Assembly (NCBI RefSeq): GCF_039540975.1
Contig: NZ_BAABFL010000016.1
Coordinates: 62,001-126,000 of the forward strand
Source: Kistimonas scapharcae
GTDB taxonomy: Bacteria; Pseudomonadota; Gammaproteobacteria; Pseudomonadales; Endozoicomonadaceae
Length of the DNA: 64,000 nucleotides
Direction: 5' to 3'
Position 1 is the first letter of the stretch. Each line of letters begins with the position of its first letter. This document shows, one piece after another, positions 1 to 9,220 of the stretch. The notes beneath the pieces were generated by a model. The model ran no database searches and was not told the origin of the DNA. It was given only the letters and a program-made list of their open reading frames with translations. Both the position numbers and the translations under genes were made by a program.

Positions 1-912
1 AACAAAAATGAAACCACGCTCATCCAGATTCACACCGGAATCAGGTGCAATCAGGTTTTCAGTCAATGGGCGACGACCAACGGCAACAATCAGCTTGTCA
101 AAAATCTGTGAATGCTCTTCGCCATTCTGGTCGATATATTTCACAGTAACTTCACTACCATTCACTTCAGAACCAGTGACACGGGCACCCAGACGGATAT
201 CCAGACCCTGCTTCTTAAAGATCTTGGCTGCATCCTTGGCAATCTGCTGGTCTGCAGTCGCAAGGAAACGATCCTGAGCTTCCAGCACGGTCACTTCAGC
301 GCCCAGACGCGCCCAAACACTGCCCAGCTCAAGACCAATAACCCCTGCACCGATAACACCCAAACGGGCAGGCACCTGCTGGAATTCCAGCGCCCCGGTA
401 GAATCAACTATGATGTCAGCATTCAGCGGTGTGGGAGGAATTTCCACGGGCACTGAACCTGTTGCAATAACAACATTTTCAGTATCCAGAACCTGGCTGG
501 AGCCATCAGCGGCAGTAACATTAACCTGCTTACCTGACAGTACAGTACCGGTTCCCTGAATCAGAGTAACCCCATTCGCCTTAAACAGGCCGCCTACGCC
601 CTGAGTCAGATTACCAACAATCTTGTCCTTGCGCTTGATCATGGCAGGAACATCAATACCGACCTCACCGGTCGTGATACCATGAACATCGAAGTGCTTT
701 TTAGCTTCGTAATATTTGTAGGAGCTGTCGAGCAATGCCTTGGAGGGAATACAGCCAACATTAAGACAAGTACCGCCCAGTTTGGCTTTTCCCTTTTCAT
801 CTACCCACTTTTCGATACAGGCCGTTTTCAGGCCCAGCTGGGCTGCACGGATGGCACAGACATAACCTGCAGGTCCTGAGCCTATTACCACCACGTCGTA
901 TTTTTCAGCCAT
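1..912 (-). CDS. lpd: Dihydrolipoamide dehydrogenase (E3), partial at left edge
   Basis: FAD-dependent E3 subunit that reoxidises the lipoyl group of 2-oxoacid dehydrogenase complexes with NAD+. The frame starts at ATG 912 and stays open for 304 codons to the window edge, so the C-terminal third (dimerisation domain and catalytic His) is missing. Visible: FAD motif GSGPAG at residues 11-16, the redox-active disulfide in GGTCLNVGCIPSK (Cys49 and Cys54), and the NAD-binding stretch GAGVIGLELG near residue 190. It lies 65 nt downstream of sucB on the same strand, so it is the oxoglutarate-dehydrogenase-linked E3 of the sucAB-lpd operon. Confidence 0.97.
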   Translation of the reverse strand, partial: MAEKYDVVVIGSGPAGYVCAIRAAQLGLKTACIEKWVDEKGKAKLGGTCLNVGCIPSKALLDSSYKYYEAKKHFDVHGITTGEVGIDVPAMIKRKDKIVGNLTQGVGGLFKANGVTLIQGTGTVLSGKQVNVTAADGSSQVLDTENVVIATGSVPVEIPPTPLNADIIVDSTGALEFQQVPARLGVIGAGVIGLELGSVWARLGAEVTVLEAQDRFLATADQQIAKDAAKIFKKQGLDIRLGARVTGSEVNGSEVTVKYIDQNGEEHSQIFDKLIVAVGRRPLTENLIAPDSGVNLDERGFIFV

Positions 913-977
913 ATCGCTTTCCCGGATTCAAAACAATTATCTGGGGACAGTACAAGCCGTCCCCTGTCGAAAACAAA

Positions 978-2219
978 TCAGACATCCAGCAGCATACGTG
1001 CAGGGTCTTCCAACAATTCCTTCACTGTGACCAGGAAGCGTACCGCTTCCTTTCCGTCCAGCAAACGGTGATCATAAGAAAGCGCAAGATACATCATAGG
1101 CAGTACAACCACCTCTCCATTGACCGCCATCGGGCGCTCCTGAATCTTGTGCATTCCGAGTATCGCCGATTGTGGCGGATTCAGAATCGGTGTTGAAAGC
1201 AGTGACCCAAATACACCACCATTGGATATCGTGAAGGTTCCCCCCGTCATCTCCTCAATGGAGAGTTTTCCTTCCTTGGCTTTTTCGCCGAACTCCCTGA
1301 TTGTTAATTCAACCTCAGCGAGGCTCATATCCTCAGCATTGCGAAGGACGGGTACTACTAACCCGCGATCACTGGATACGGCAACACCAACATCCTGATA
1401 ACCATGATAAACGATATCATTCCCATCTATAGACGCATTTGCCACAGGATAACGCTTCAACGCTTCAACGCAGGCTTTCACGAAAAAGGACATGAAACCC
1501 ATTTTGACATTATGCCGCTTTTCAAAAAGATCCTTGTATTCACGACGCAGATCCATGATCGGCTTCATGTTCACTTCATTAAACGTGGTCAGCATCGCGG
1601 CTGATTGCTGCGCCTCTACCAAGCGCTCAGCAATACGAGCCCTTAAACGGGTCATCGGGACACGTTTTTCGACACGATCACCACCAAAAACTGGTGCAAT
1701 GGCTTCAGGCGCAGGTGCCTTAGCAACACTCGCAGCAGGAGCATTACTCACAGATTTGGCGGCAGAGGCACCCGCACCAGATTCAACATAGTTGAGTACG
1801 TCTTCTTTGGTGACACGTCCGCCCTTGCCAGTACCTGCCACTGCACCATGATCAATGCCATGCTCATCAGCCATTCGTCGGGCTGCAGGACTCAGAGTCG
1901 CTGCGCCGCCAGACTGAACCGTCCCCGATTGAGGCTCAGCAGTTGCTACATCAGTCGTCGCAGGCTGAATAACGCCGCCTTCACCTTCTTCAAAGATGCC
2001 AATCAGCTCTTCACTGAGAACCGTATCCCCCTCTGCCTTAATCACCTCTTTGAGGACGCCATCAGCAGGAGCTACGATTTCGAGGACAACCTTATCGGTC
2101 TCAATATCTGCAAGCAGTTCATCGCGGGCACAGGCCTCACCCGGCTGCTTATGCCAACTGGCAACAGTACCGTCAGCCACAGATTCCGGAAAGGTAGGTG
2201 CTTTGATTTCAATGGCCAT
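978..2219 (-). CDS. sucB: Dihydrolipoyllysine succinyltransferase (E2 of 2-oxoglutarate dehydrogenase)
   Basis: Transfers succinyl from the lipoyl group to CoA in the TCA cycle. Domains in the 413 aa: one N-terminal lipoyl domain with the modified Lys43 in ETDKVVLEI; an Ala/Pro-rich linker; an E3-binding domain at about 107-145 (LSPAARRMADEHGID, then GGRVTKEDV); a second Ala/Pro linker; and a catalytic domain from about 185 ending with the HxxxDG active site (SYDHRLLDG). A single lipoyl domain is normal for SucB. It sits 40 nt downstream of sucA and 65 nt upstream of lpd. Confidence 0.97.
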   Translation of the reverse strand: MAIEIKAPTFPESVADGTVASWHKQPGEACARDELLADIETDKVVLEIVAPADGVLKEVIKAEGDTVLSEELIGIFEEGEGGVIQPATTDVATAEPQSGTVQSGGAATLSPAARRMADEHGIDHGAVAGTGKGGRVTKEDVLNYVESGAGASAAKSVSNAPAASVAKAPAPEAIAPVFGGDRVEKRVPMTRLRARIAERLVEAQQSAAMLTTFNEVNMKPIMDLRREYKDLFEKRHNVKMGFMSFFVKACVEALKRYPVANASIDGNDIVYHGYQDVGVAVSSDRGLVVPVLRNAEDMSLAEVELTIREFGEKAKEGKLSIEEMTGGTFTISNGGVFGSLLSTPILNPPQSAILGMHKIQERPMAVNGEVVVLPMMYLALSYDHRLLDGKEAVRFLVTVKELLEDPARMLLDV

Positions 2220-2259
2220 GTCGATTTAGTTCCTTGAGCGATTCTGTTTCAGTACTGCT

Positions 2260-5100
2260 TCAATTGAGGCCCAGTGCATCCGCTACCAGTTTCTGCTGTT
2301 GCTCTACATGAATAGACATGTAGCCGCAAGCGGGTGCCGCGGATGCTTCGCGCCCTGCGTACTGCAGTTGCAACTGTTTATTGCTGTGCTGAGCGATAGC
2401 ACGATGCATATGATGCTGACTGCAATACCAGGCTCCCTGGTTCATAGGCTCTTCCTGACACCAGACAATCGACGTCAGGTTAGGATAATTAGCAATCAGC
2501 TCATCCAGATCTTCCTGAGGGAATGGGTAGAGTTGCTCAATACGAATGATGGCAACGTGATCCAGTGATTCAGTACGACGCTTCTCAAGCAAATCGTAAT
2601 AGACCTTGCCACTGCACATGACGAGCCGTGTGACCTCAGCCATTTCATGCGCATCAATCTCAGGAATTAACGTCTGAAATGACCCATCAGCCAGTTCTTC
2701 GAGTGAAGAGATGGCTAACTTATGACGCAGCAGACTTTTCGGCGTAAAAGCTACGAGTGGTTTACGCAAAGGTCTCAGCACCTGCCTGCGTAACATATGA
2801 AAAACCTGGGCAGGCGTCGTGGGCACACACACCTGAATATTATGTTCCGCACAAAGCTGAAGAAAACGCTCCAAACGTGCAGACGAGTGCTCTGGTCCTT
2901 GCCCTTCATAACCATGCGGCAACAGCATCGTTAAACCACATAAACGACCCCACTTATGCTCTCCACTAGCAATAAACTGGTCGATCACAACCTGGGCACC
3001 ATTGGCAAAATCACCAAACTGCGCCTCCCAAATCACCAGCGCATTGGGCATCGTCGTAGAGTAGCCGTACTCAAAGGCCAAAACAGCCTCTTCGGACAGG
3101 ACTGAATCATAGATCTGCAGTTGAGGCTGCCCTTCAGCCAAATGAGCCAAGGGCACCCAGGTAGAACCATCTTTCTGGTTATGTAATACCGCATGACGGT
3201 GGGAAAAGGTACCACGACCTACATCCTGACCTGTAATTCGGATTGCATGCCCTTCTTTGAGTAGGCTGCCATAAGCCAAGGTCTCTGCCATACCCCAGTT
3301 GATAGGCAATGCACCGGCAGCCATCTTCCTGCGATCGTCTAGAATCTTACCTACCTGCCTCTGGGCGACAAAGCCTTCCGGCGTATCGCAGACTTTCTGG
3401 CCCAACTCCTGAAGAATGCCAAGTGCAACCCGGGTATCATGCCTGGCAGTCCACTCATGTCCAAGATAGGGAGCCCAATCCACATAAAGTTCTTTATTGG
3501 GTTCTTTTACCAGGCTCTTGGCGACATGCAAACCGCTTTCAAGCGCATTGCGATAGTCATCGACCAGCTTTTTATCCTGCAGCTCCGTCAAGACACTCTC
3601 AGCTAGCAAACTTTCTGCATAGAGGGTACGTGTAGTTTTCTGTTCCTTTATTTTCTGGTACATCATCGGCTGTGTACCGGAGGGCTCATCAGCCTCGTTA
3701 TGCCCACGACGACGGTAACAGACCAAGTCAATGACAATATCCTGCTTAAACTCCATGCGATAATCCATGGCTAGCTTAGTGGCAAACACCACGGCTTCAG
3801 GATCATCACCATTCACATGTAAAATGGGTGCACCCACTATTTTTGCAACATCTGTACAATATTCAGTGGAACGCGCATCGTCAGGCCGGCTAGTAGTGAA
3901 ACCAACCTGATTATTCACAACAATATGAACCGTTCCGCCCGTGCCATATGCCCGCGTCTGCGACAACTGAAAGGTTTCCATGACAACACCCTGCCCGGCA
4001 AAGGCAGCGTCACCATGCAGTGAAATCGGAACAACGGAATGTCGTTTGCTATCACTTCTACGATCCTGTCTTGCACGAACAGAACCTTCAACGACAGGGC
4101 TTACTATTTCCAAGTGTGACGGATTAAAGGCCAGAGCGAGATGAACCTCTCCGCCAGGAGTCATAACATTAGAAGAGAACCCTTGGTGATACTTAACATC
4201 ACCTGAGCCATTTTCGGCTATTTTTTTCCCTTCAAACTCTTCAAACAGCTCTGAAGGATTTTTCCCCAGTATATTGACCAGCACATTCAGACGACCACGG
4301 TGCGCCATACCAATCACAATTTCACGCGCACCATACGTTCCTGCACGTTGAATTAATTCATCCAGCATAGGAATCAGTGATTCGCCACCTTCAAGACCAA
4401 AACGTTTAGTCCCGGGATATTTGGTGCCAAGGTATTTTTCCAGCCCCTCGGCAGCCGTTAACCGCTCCAGCAAATGATGCTTAGCGTCGACCCCAATAGC
4501 GGGACTGGACTGCACACTTTCCAGACGCTGCTGGAACCATCGGCGCTGTTGTGTATCGACAATATGCATGAACTCAGCGCCAACACTGCCACAATAAGTC
4601 CGTTGCAGAAGCTGAACGATTTCCCCCAGAGAGGCTTCTTCTTTACCAATAAACAGAGAGCCCGTTTGAAAATCGGTATTCAGGTCTGCACTACTCAAGC
4701 CGTGATGCTCAAGCGCAAGGTCGGGCACGACTTCACGTCCCATAATCCCCAAAGGATCAATATCGGCATTTTGGTGGCCACGCACCCGATAAGCACTAAT
4801 CAGACGAAGAACAAGAACCTGCTTCTTTTCATGTTCACTGCTGACAGCGCCAGCCCCAACCGGTTGCTTACGGGATTTATTGCGGGCTAAGAGAAGGAAG
4901 TTATCGCGTATGACAGAATGAGGGACATCAGCGCTCTGGGAATCCGCTACTTGAGGTAGCCGCGAAAAATAATCGCGCCACTCCTCCGGCACAGTATTGG
5001 GATCGCGGAGATAACTTTCGTACAGTTCCTCTACGTATGCAGCGTTTCCCCCGGATATATGAGCTGTGCCCCACATCCGCTGCATCACACCATCTTGCAT
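2260..5100 (-). CDS. sucA: 2-oxoglutarate dehydrogenase E1 component
   Basis: Thiamine-diphosphate-dependent E1 that decarboxylates 2-oxoglutarate and succinylates the SucB lipoyl arm. An in-frame ATG exists 24 codons further up (5172), but I chose ATG 5100: it gives 946 aa starting MQDGVMQRMW, which matches the N-termini I recall for Pseudomonas SucA, while the upstream 24 residues look unrelated. An AGGA lies two bases before this ATG, which is close. Visible: SGGNAAYVEELYE N-terminal helix, the TPP region GDAAFAGQG, and NNQVGFTT. Upstream lies a 415-nt gap after sdhB with a promoter candidate, so sucAB-lpd probably has its own promoter. Confidence 0.96.
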   Translation of the reverse strand: MQDGVMQRMWGTAHISGGNAAYVEELYESYLRDPNTVPEEWRDYFSRLPQVADSQSADVPHSVIRDNFLLLARNKSRKQPVGAGAVSSEHEKKQVLVLRLISAYRVRGHQNADIDPLGIMGREVVPDLALEHHGLSSADLNTDFQTGSLFIGKEEASLGEIVQLLQRTYCGSVGAEFMHIVDTQQRRWFQQRLESVQSSPAIGVDAKHHLLERLTAAEGLEKYLGTKYPGTKRFGLEGGESLIPMLDELIQRAGTYGAREIVIGMAHRGRLNVLVNILGKNPSELFEEFEGKKIAENGSGDVKYHQGFSSNVMTPGGEVHLALAFNPSHLEIVSPVVEGSVRARQDRRSDSKRHSVVPISLHGDAAFAGQGVVMETFQLSQTRAYGTGGTVHIVVNNQVGFTTSRPDDARSTEYCTDVAKIVGAPILHVNGDDPEAVVFATKLAMDYRMEFKQDIVIDLVCYRRRGHNEADEPSGTQPMMYQKIKEQKTTRTLYAESLLAESVLTELQDKKLVDDYRNALESGLHVAKSLVKEPNKELYVDWAPYLGHEWTARHDTRVALGILQELGQKVCDTPEGFVAQRQVGKILDDRRKMAAGALPINWGMAETLAYGSLLKEGHAIRITGQDVGRGTFSHRHAVLHNQKDGSTWVPLAHLAEGQPQLQIYDSVLSEEAVLAFEYGYSTTMPNALVIWEAQFGDFANGAQVVIDQFIASGEHKWGRLCGLTMLLPHGYEGQGPEHSSARLERFLQLCAEHNIQVCVPTTPAQVFHMLRRQVLRPLRKPLVAFTPKSLLRHKLAISSLEELADGSFQTLIPEIDAHEMAEVTRLVMCSGKVYYDLLEKRRTESLDHVAIIRIEQLYPFPQEDLDELIANYPNLTSIVWCQEEPMNQGAWYCSQHHMHRAIAQHSNKQLQLQYAGREASAAPACGYMSIHVEQQQKLVADALGLN

Positions 5101-5400
5101 TATCCTGTAACCCCACTCAATTGGGTCACTATCTGATGTCGAAACTGGAGAGTGCTTGTGCAGTGAAAGCATCGGGTAAAAATCGCTTCGCTGCTATTCC
5201 CCACAGATAGTCCGGGTGTTGCCCGGTCGCCCCTGCTGGTTAAAACCGTTACCGGCTGACAAAACAACCCTTCCGCCACAATAACGGACAGAAATATCGA
5301 GTAGTAAGGCAGCCCCTTGGATAGACACTTTTTGAGCGCTTATCCAGACAAAACCAGTCGGATAAATATAACAATCCGAACTGTACGAATCCACGCACTA

Positions 5401-5429
5401 ATTATAGATGTTATTAAAGTCGGTGATAA
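5401..5429 (-). promoter_or_regulatory. Candidate sigma-70 promoter of sucA with about 300-nt leader
   Basis: In the 415-nt gap between sdhB and sucA, the minus strand has TTATCA, 17 nt, then a consensus TATAAT (plus-strand attata at 5401-5406). The leader to sucA ATG 5100 would be about 295 nt and contains a CCGGG-CAACA-CCCGG hairpin (5212-5226). A separate GGCTCC-TTCG-GGAGCC hairpin just after sdhB (5491-5506) lacks a U-tract, so it is not a canonical terminator. The rest of the gap shows no gene. Confidence 0.5.
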
Positions 5430-5515
5430 CTGATCATTTACAAAATACAACAATCAAAGAACCACAATCTCAACGCCTATTTTTTGACAGGGCTCCCGAA
5501 GGAGCCACCACCTAT

Positions 5516-6226
5516 TTATGTGCCACTTCTCAGCAGCATATCTCTGATATGACCGATAGCTCTTGTAGGATTCAGACCCTTCGGGCAAACGCTGACACAG
5601 TTCATAATACCCCTGCAACGGAAAACACTGAACGGATCATCCAATGCCGACAGACGCTCCTGAGTGGCCGTATCACGACTATCTGCAAGAAAGCGATAAG
5701 CCTGGAGCAACCCTGCCGGCCCAACAAACTTATCGGGATTCCACCAAAAAGAAGGACAGGATGTTGAGCAACAGGCGCACAATATGCATTCATACAGCCC
5801 ATCCAGCTTGCTTCGCTCTTCGGGCGACTGCAGCCTTTCAATAGCAGGAGGAGAGGTGTCATTAATCAGATACGGCTTCATCTTTTCATACTGTTTGTAG
5901 AAAAGCCCCATATCTACGACCAAATCACGAATCACTGGCAGGCCAGGGAGAGGCCTTAGCACCAGCTTCCCTTTTCGGACAGCTTCGGACAACGGCGTGA
6001 CACACGCCAATCCATTAGTGCCACTGATATTCATTCCATCCGAGCCACAAACCCCTTCCCGGCACGAACGCCGATAAGATAAGCCCGAATCCTGTTCTTT
6101 CACAAGATTCAGGACATCAAGCACCATCAAGTCCTTACCTTCAGGCACTTCAATCTTGAAATCCTGCATATAAGGCGCATTATCCGTCTCCGGATTATAG
6201 CGATACACACTTACATTCAGCGTCAT
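5516..6226 (-). CDS. sdhB: Succinate dehydrogenase iron-sulfur subunit
   Basis: Carries electrons from SdhA flavin to the membrane quinone site. The 236 aa show all three cluster motifs: the [2Fe-2S] set SCREGVCGSDG...GLACVTP in the N-terminal half, then CILCACCSTSCPSFWWN for the [4Fe-4S] cluster and CRGIMNCVSVCPKGLNP completing [4Fe-4S]/[3Fe-4S]. Last gene of sdhCDAB, 17 nt after sdhA. Confidence 0.97.
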   Translation of the reverse strand: MTLNVSVYRYNPETDNAPYMQDFKIEVPEGKDLMVLDVLNLVKEQDSGLSYRRSCREGVCGSDGMNISGTNGLACVTPLSEAVRKGKLVLRPLPGLPVIRDLVVDMGLFYKQYEKMKPYLINDTSPPAIERLQSPEERSKLDGLYECILCACCSTSCPSFWWNPDKFVGPAGLLQAYRFLADSRDTATQERLSALDDPFSVFRCRGIMNCVSVCPKGLNPTRAIGHIRDMLLRSGT

Positions 6227-6243
6227 AATATTCCCCCATTACC

Positions 6244-8016
6244 TTAGTATGTACGGATTTTCGGCGGGAACGGCTCCATGGTTTTAGGAGCGAAGTTCAC
6301 ATCCCGCTTGCCAATTCGCTTGTCGGCAGGGAAATAAATGGAGTGCTTGAGCCAGTTATCATCATCGCGCTCCTGGAAGTCGTTTCGAGCATGCGCTCCG
6401 CGAGATTCCTTCCGCTCTTCCGCTGCAACAGCCGTTGCGTAAGCGACCTCATAGAGGTTTTCAAGCTCCAGCGCCTCAATTCGTGCAGTATTGAAAGCTT
6501 GGCTCTTATCTTCAAGATGCAGATTTTGGAGTCGCTGACCAATCTCATCCAGCAAACCCAAACCTTTCTGCATACTTTCACCTTCGCGGAACACCCCGAA
6601 ATAAAGCTGCATGGTATTCTGCAGATCTTTACGAACCGCTGCGACACTTTCGCCGGCAGTACTGGCATTTAAGTGATTCAGACGTGCCATCGCCTGATCC
6701 AGATCTGTATCACTGGCATCCATACTGTCAAAGCCTTCCTTCAGGCTTTGCACAATCTGCAAACCAGCAGCACGACCGAAGACCACGAGATCCAGCAGCG
6801 AGTTCCCACCCAAACGATTAGCCCCATGAACAGACACACACGCAGCCTCACCACACGCATATAGCCCATCAATAATGGCATCTTGACCATCAGCTGTTTG
6901 CGTAAGCGCCTGACCACCAATATTGGTAGGCAGACCACCCATCATGTAGTGACATGTGGGAACAACCGGAATCGGCGCTTTGACAGGGTCGACATGCGCA
7001 AATGTGCGTGAAAGCTCACAAATGCCTGGCAACCTGAGATTCAAGGTTTCCTCACCCAGGTGGTCCAGCTTGAGAAGCACATGATCCTTATTGGGACCAC
7101 AACCGCGTCCTTCGAGAATCTCAATAACCATGGAACGAGCCACCACATCACGACCCGCAAGATCCTTAGCATTAGGTGCATAGCGCTCCATGAAGCGCTC
7201 ACCCTCACTGTTAATCAGGTAACCGCCTTCACCACGACACCCTTCCGTGACCAACGTGCCTGCGCCATGAATACCGGTGGGATGGAACTGCCACATCTCC
7301 ATATCCTGAACAGGGAATCCTGCACGCAGTGCCATACCGACACCATCACCAGTATTGATCAGCGCATTCGTGGTGGACTGATAGATGCGCCCAGCACCAC
7401 CGGTAGCAAGCACTGTCGCCTTGGCTTTGATATAAACGGTTTCACCCGTTTCAATACAAATGGCCACAACACCAACAACCTGACCGCGCTGATTCTTCAC
7501 AAGATCAACGGCATACCATTCATTAAAGAACGTGGTGCCTCCTTTGAGATTGGCCTGATACAAAGTATGCAACAGGGCATGGCCGGTACGGTCTGCAGCG
7601 GCACAGGTTCTGGCGGCCTGTCCGCCTTTACCAAAGTCCTTGGACTGACCACCAAAGGGACGCTGATAAATACGACCGGTTTCCGTGCGAGAGAAAGGCA
7701 AGCCCATGTGTTCCAACTCAAAAACAGCCTGCGGACCAACAGAACACATGTACTCAATGGCATCCTGGTCGCCAATATAGTCTGACCCCTTAACGGTGTC
7801 ATACATATGCCAGCGCCAGTCATCATTAGGATCAGAGCTGGCAATCGCGCAGGTTATCCCGCCCTGAGCAGAAACAGTATGTGAACGCGTGGGGAAAACC
7901 TTGGTGACACAGGCCGTCCTCAACCCTGATTCAGTCAACTGCAGTGCCGCACGCATGCCAGCACCACCGCCACCGACCACAATGGCATCAAAAGACAGAG
8001 TTCGTATTCCGGTCAT
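6244..8016 (-). CDS. sdhA: Succinate dehydrogenase flavoprotein subunit
   Basis: Oxidises succinate to fumarate on the cytoplasmic face of complex II. The 590 aa begin with the FAD motif GGGGAGMRAAL, followed by RSHTVSAQGGI, which holds the His that covalently binds FAD. The active-site region is HPTGIHGAGTLVTEGCRGEGG, and the substrate-binding HxxxGG-type motif appears as CHYMMGGLPTN. Length fits the family. It starts 3 nt after sdhD. Confidence 0.98.
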   Translation of the reverse strand: MTGIRTLSFDAIVVGGGGAGMRAALQLTESGLRTACVTKVFPTRSHTVSAQGGITCAIASSDPNDDWRWHMYDTVKGSDYIGDQDAIEYMCSVGPQAVFELEHMGLPFSRTETGRIYQRPFGGQSKDFGKGGQAARTCAAADRTGHALLHTLYQANLKGGTTFFNEWYAVDLVKNQRGQVVGVVAICIETGETVYIKAKATVLATGGAGRIYQSTTNALINTGDGVGMALRAGFPVQDMEMWQFHPTGIHGAGTLVTEGCRGEGGYLINSEGERFMERYAPNAKDLAGRDVVARSMVIEILEGRGCGPNKDHVLLKLDHLGEETLNLRLPGICELSRTFAHVDPVKAPIPVVPTCHYMMGGLPTNIGGQALTQTADGQDAIIDGLYACGEAACVSVHGANRLGGNSLLDLVVFGRAAGLQIVQSLKEGFDSMDASDTDLDQAMARLNHLNASTAGESVAAVRKDLQNTMQLYFGVFREGESMQKGLGLLDEIGQRLQNLHLEDKSQAFNTARIEALELENLYEVAYATAVAAEERKESRGAHARNDFQERDDDNWLKHSIYFPADKRIGKRDVNFAPKTMEPFPPKIRTY

Positions 8017-8019
8017 AAA

Positions 8020-8388
8020 TCATAGCCCCCACAGGATCTGGATGCCCCAGACCACATAGCTGAACATCGCAACACCGCAAATCGCCTGAAAAGAGAACCT
8101 GACAGGCAACGCCTTGTTACCCAGCGCTTTTTCTGTCAGATAGTCCGTCGAAATCGTCCACATGCCTACCCAGGCATGACCACCCAGCGCCAGCAGCGCC
8201 ATCATGGTAAATACTCGCATCCAGGTCTGCTGAAAAAGTCCACTCCACTGCTCAAAACCCAGACCAGGATTAACCATGAGATAAATCGTCAGGAACACGA
8301 AATAAGCAGCAAGCACAATGGCGGTAACACGCTGCACCATCCAATCGTACAACCCACTCCGAGAAAGATTTGTAATATTGGTTACCAT
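8020..8388 (-). CDS. sdhD: Succinate dehydrogenase membrane anchor SdhD
   Basis: Hydrophobic anchor subunit that with SdhC binds heme b and ubiquinone. I start at ATG 8388 (MVTNITNLSRSGLYDWMVQRV, 122 aa) rather than 8394, because the family N-terminus normally begins MVTN. Three membrane helices are visible (about 20-40, 57-77 and 95-117). The start lies inside the last codons of sdhC, implying translational coupling. Confidence 0.94.
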   Translation of the reverse strand: MVTNITNLSRSGLYDWMVQRVTAIVLAAYFVFLTIYLMVNPGLGFEQWSGLFQQTWMRVFTMMALLALGGHAWVGMWTISTDYLTEKALGNKALPVRFSFQAICGVAMFSYVVWGIQILWGL

Positions 8389-8756
8389 ACCCACACCCCC
8401 GCAAGAACAATCAGAGCGGCAGAAACCGCAATGGTCAGCTTGGCGCCCACCACACCAGAAGCCTTCCCTTCCCCAATACCGACATCCATGAAGAGGTGCT
8501 TCACACCGGCCACCAAATGATAAGCCAGAGCTGACAACAACCCCCAGGCAATAAATTTAGCCACCGGATTTTGCAGGCATTCTTTCAACTGATCGAACCC
8601 TTCTTTTGAGCCAAGCGACAAATCAAGCCCATAAAGAAGAAAGGCAATGCCCACAAACAGGATGACACCCGAGATACGGTGAAGAATTGAGGTATAGGCT
8701 GGTAACGGCAACCTTATAGTAGTTATATCGAGGTTGACTGGTCTTTTGCTATTCAC
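8382..8756 (-). CDS. sdhC: Succinate dehydrogenase cytochrome b556 subunit
   Basis: First gene of sdhCDAB. The 124 aa start MNSKRPVNLDITTIRLPLPAYTSILHRISGV, the typical SdhC opening including the quinone-site SILHRISG motif. Three transmembrane helices follow, with the heme-ligand His in the second (AYHLVAGVKHLFMD). It is preceded by a 464-nt divergent regulatory region shared with gltA. Confidence 0.96.
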   Translation of the reverse strand: MNSKRPVNLDITTIRLPLPAYTSILHRISGVILFVGIAFLLYGLDLSLGSKEGFDQLKECLQNPVAKFIAWGLLSALAYHLVAGVKHLFMDVGIGEGKASGVVGAKLTIAVSAALIVLAGVWVW

Positions 8757-8885
8757 GAGTGATCTACCTTAACTGGTCCGCCAAGGACATTTTTTTTGCT
8801 GGATTTGAGTGCGTGATCTGAAGAGGGCAGTCACTTGCCAGCATCCCACACCTAAGTACCGACTACCCAAGGCTTACGGCCTCGC

Positions 8886-8914
8886 AGTATAGACATCTCG
8901 GTTTTTAATTACAA
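8886..8914 (-). promoter_or_regulatory. Candidate sdhCDAB promoter
   Basis: On the minus strand TTGTAA (8914-8909), 17 nt, TATACT (8891-8886), leaving a leader of about 125 nt to sdhC. It is the best sigma-70 match on this strand in the sdhC-gltA gap. Confidence 0.5.
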
Positions 8915-9086
8915 CGATTTACCCCCCTGCATACTGAGCATAACCCTAGGTTATCAAAGGCAAAAATACCTGTACCACAACAAGACACGAATACACCGAA
9001 ACGCCCAAACGTGGTGCGCGATTTATGCGTAAAAATCAGCACACCACAAACATTTATTTAAGTATATTCTCTATTGACGTCAGCGT

Positions 9087-9114
9087 TTGACAAAAACTTT
9101 TATGTCTCTATAGT
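9087..9114 (+). promoter_or_regulatory. Candidate gltA promoter
   Basis: Consensus TTGACA at 9087-9092, a 16-nt spacer and TATAGT at 9109-9114, about 100 nt before the gltA start. With the sdh promoter about 170 nt away on the other strand, it makes this 464-nt gap a divergent TCA-cycle control region. No gene is seen in the gap. Confidence 0.6.
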
Positions 9115-9220
9115 TGAGCCGACTTCACAATAATGAACCCTGATCGGTTGATCATAATTGATACAAAACGGCAAGGGTTCTCTATAAACAATAGCCAAGA
9201 ACAGCATGATAGGAGGCCAG

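Noticed and set aside
5194..5394. 66-codon frame in the sucA leader
   Set aside because: No ribosome site or similarity; better explained as untranslated leader.
7060..7785. 241-codon open frame antisense to sdhA
   Set aside because: No ribosome site or family resemblance; fully inside a well-supported gene, explained by codon bias on the opposite strand.
8757..9220. Possible small gene in the sdhC-gltA gap
   Set aside because: Only short frames without ribosome sites; two promoters account for the region.
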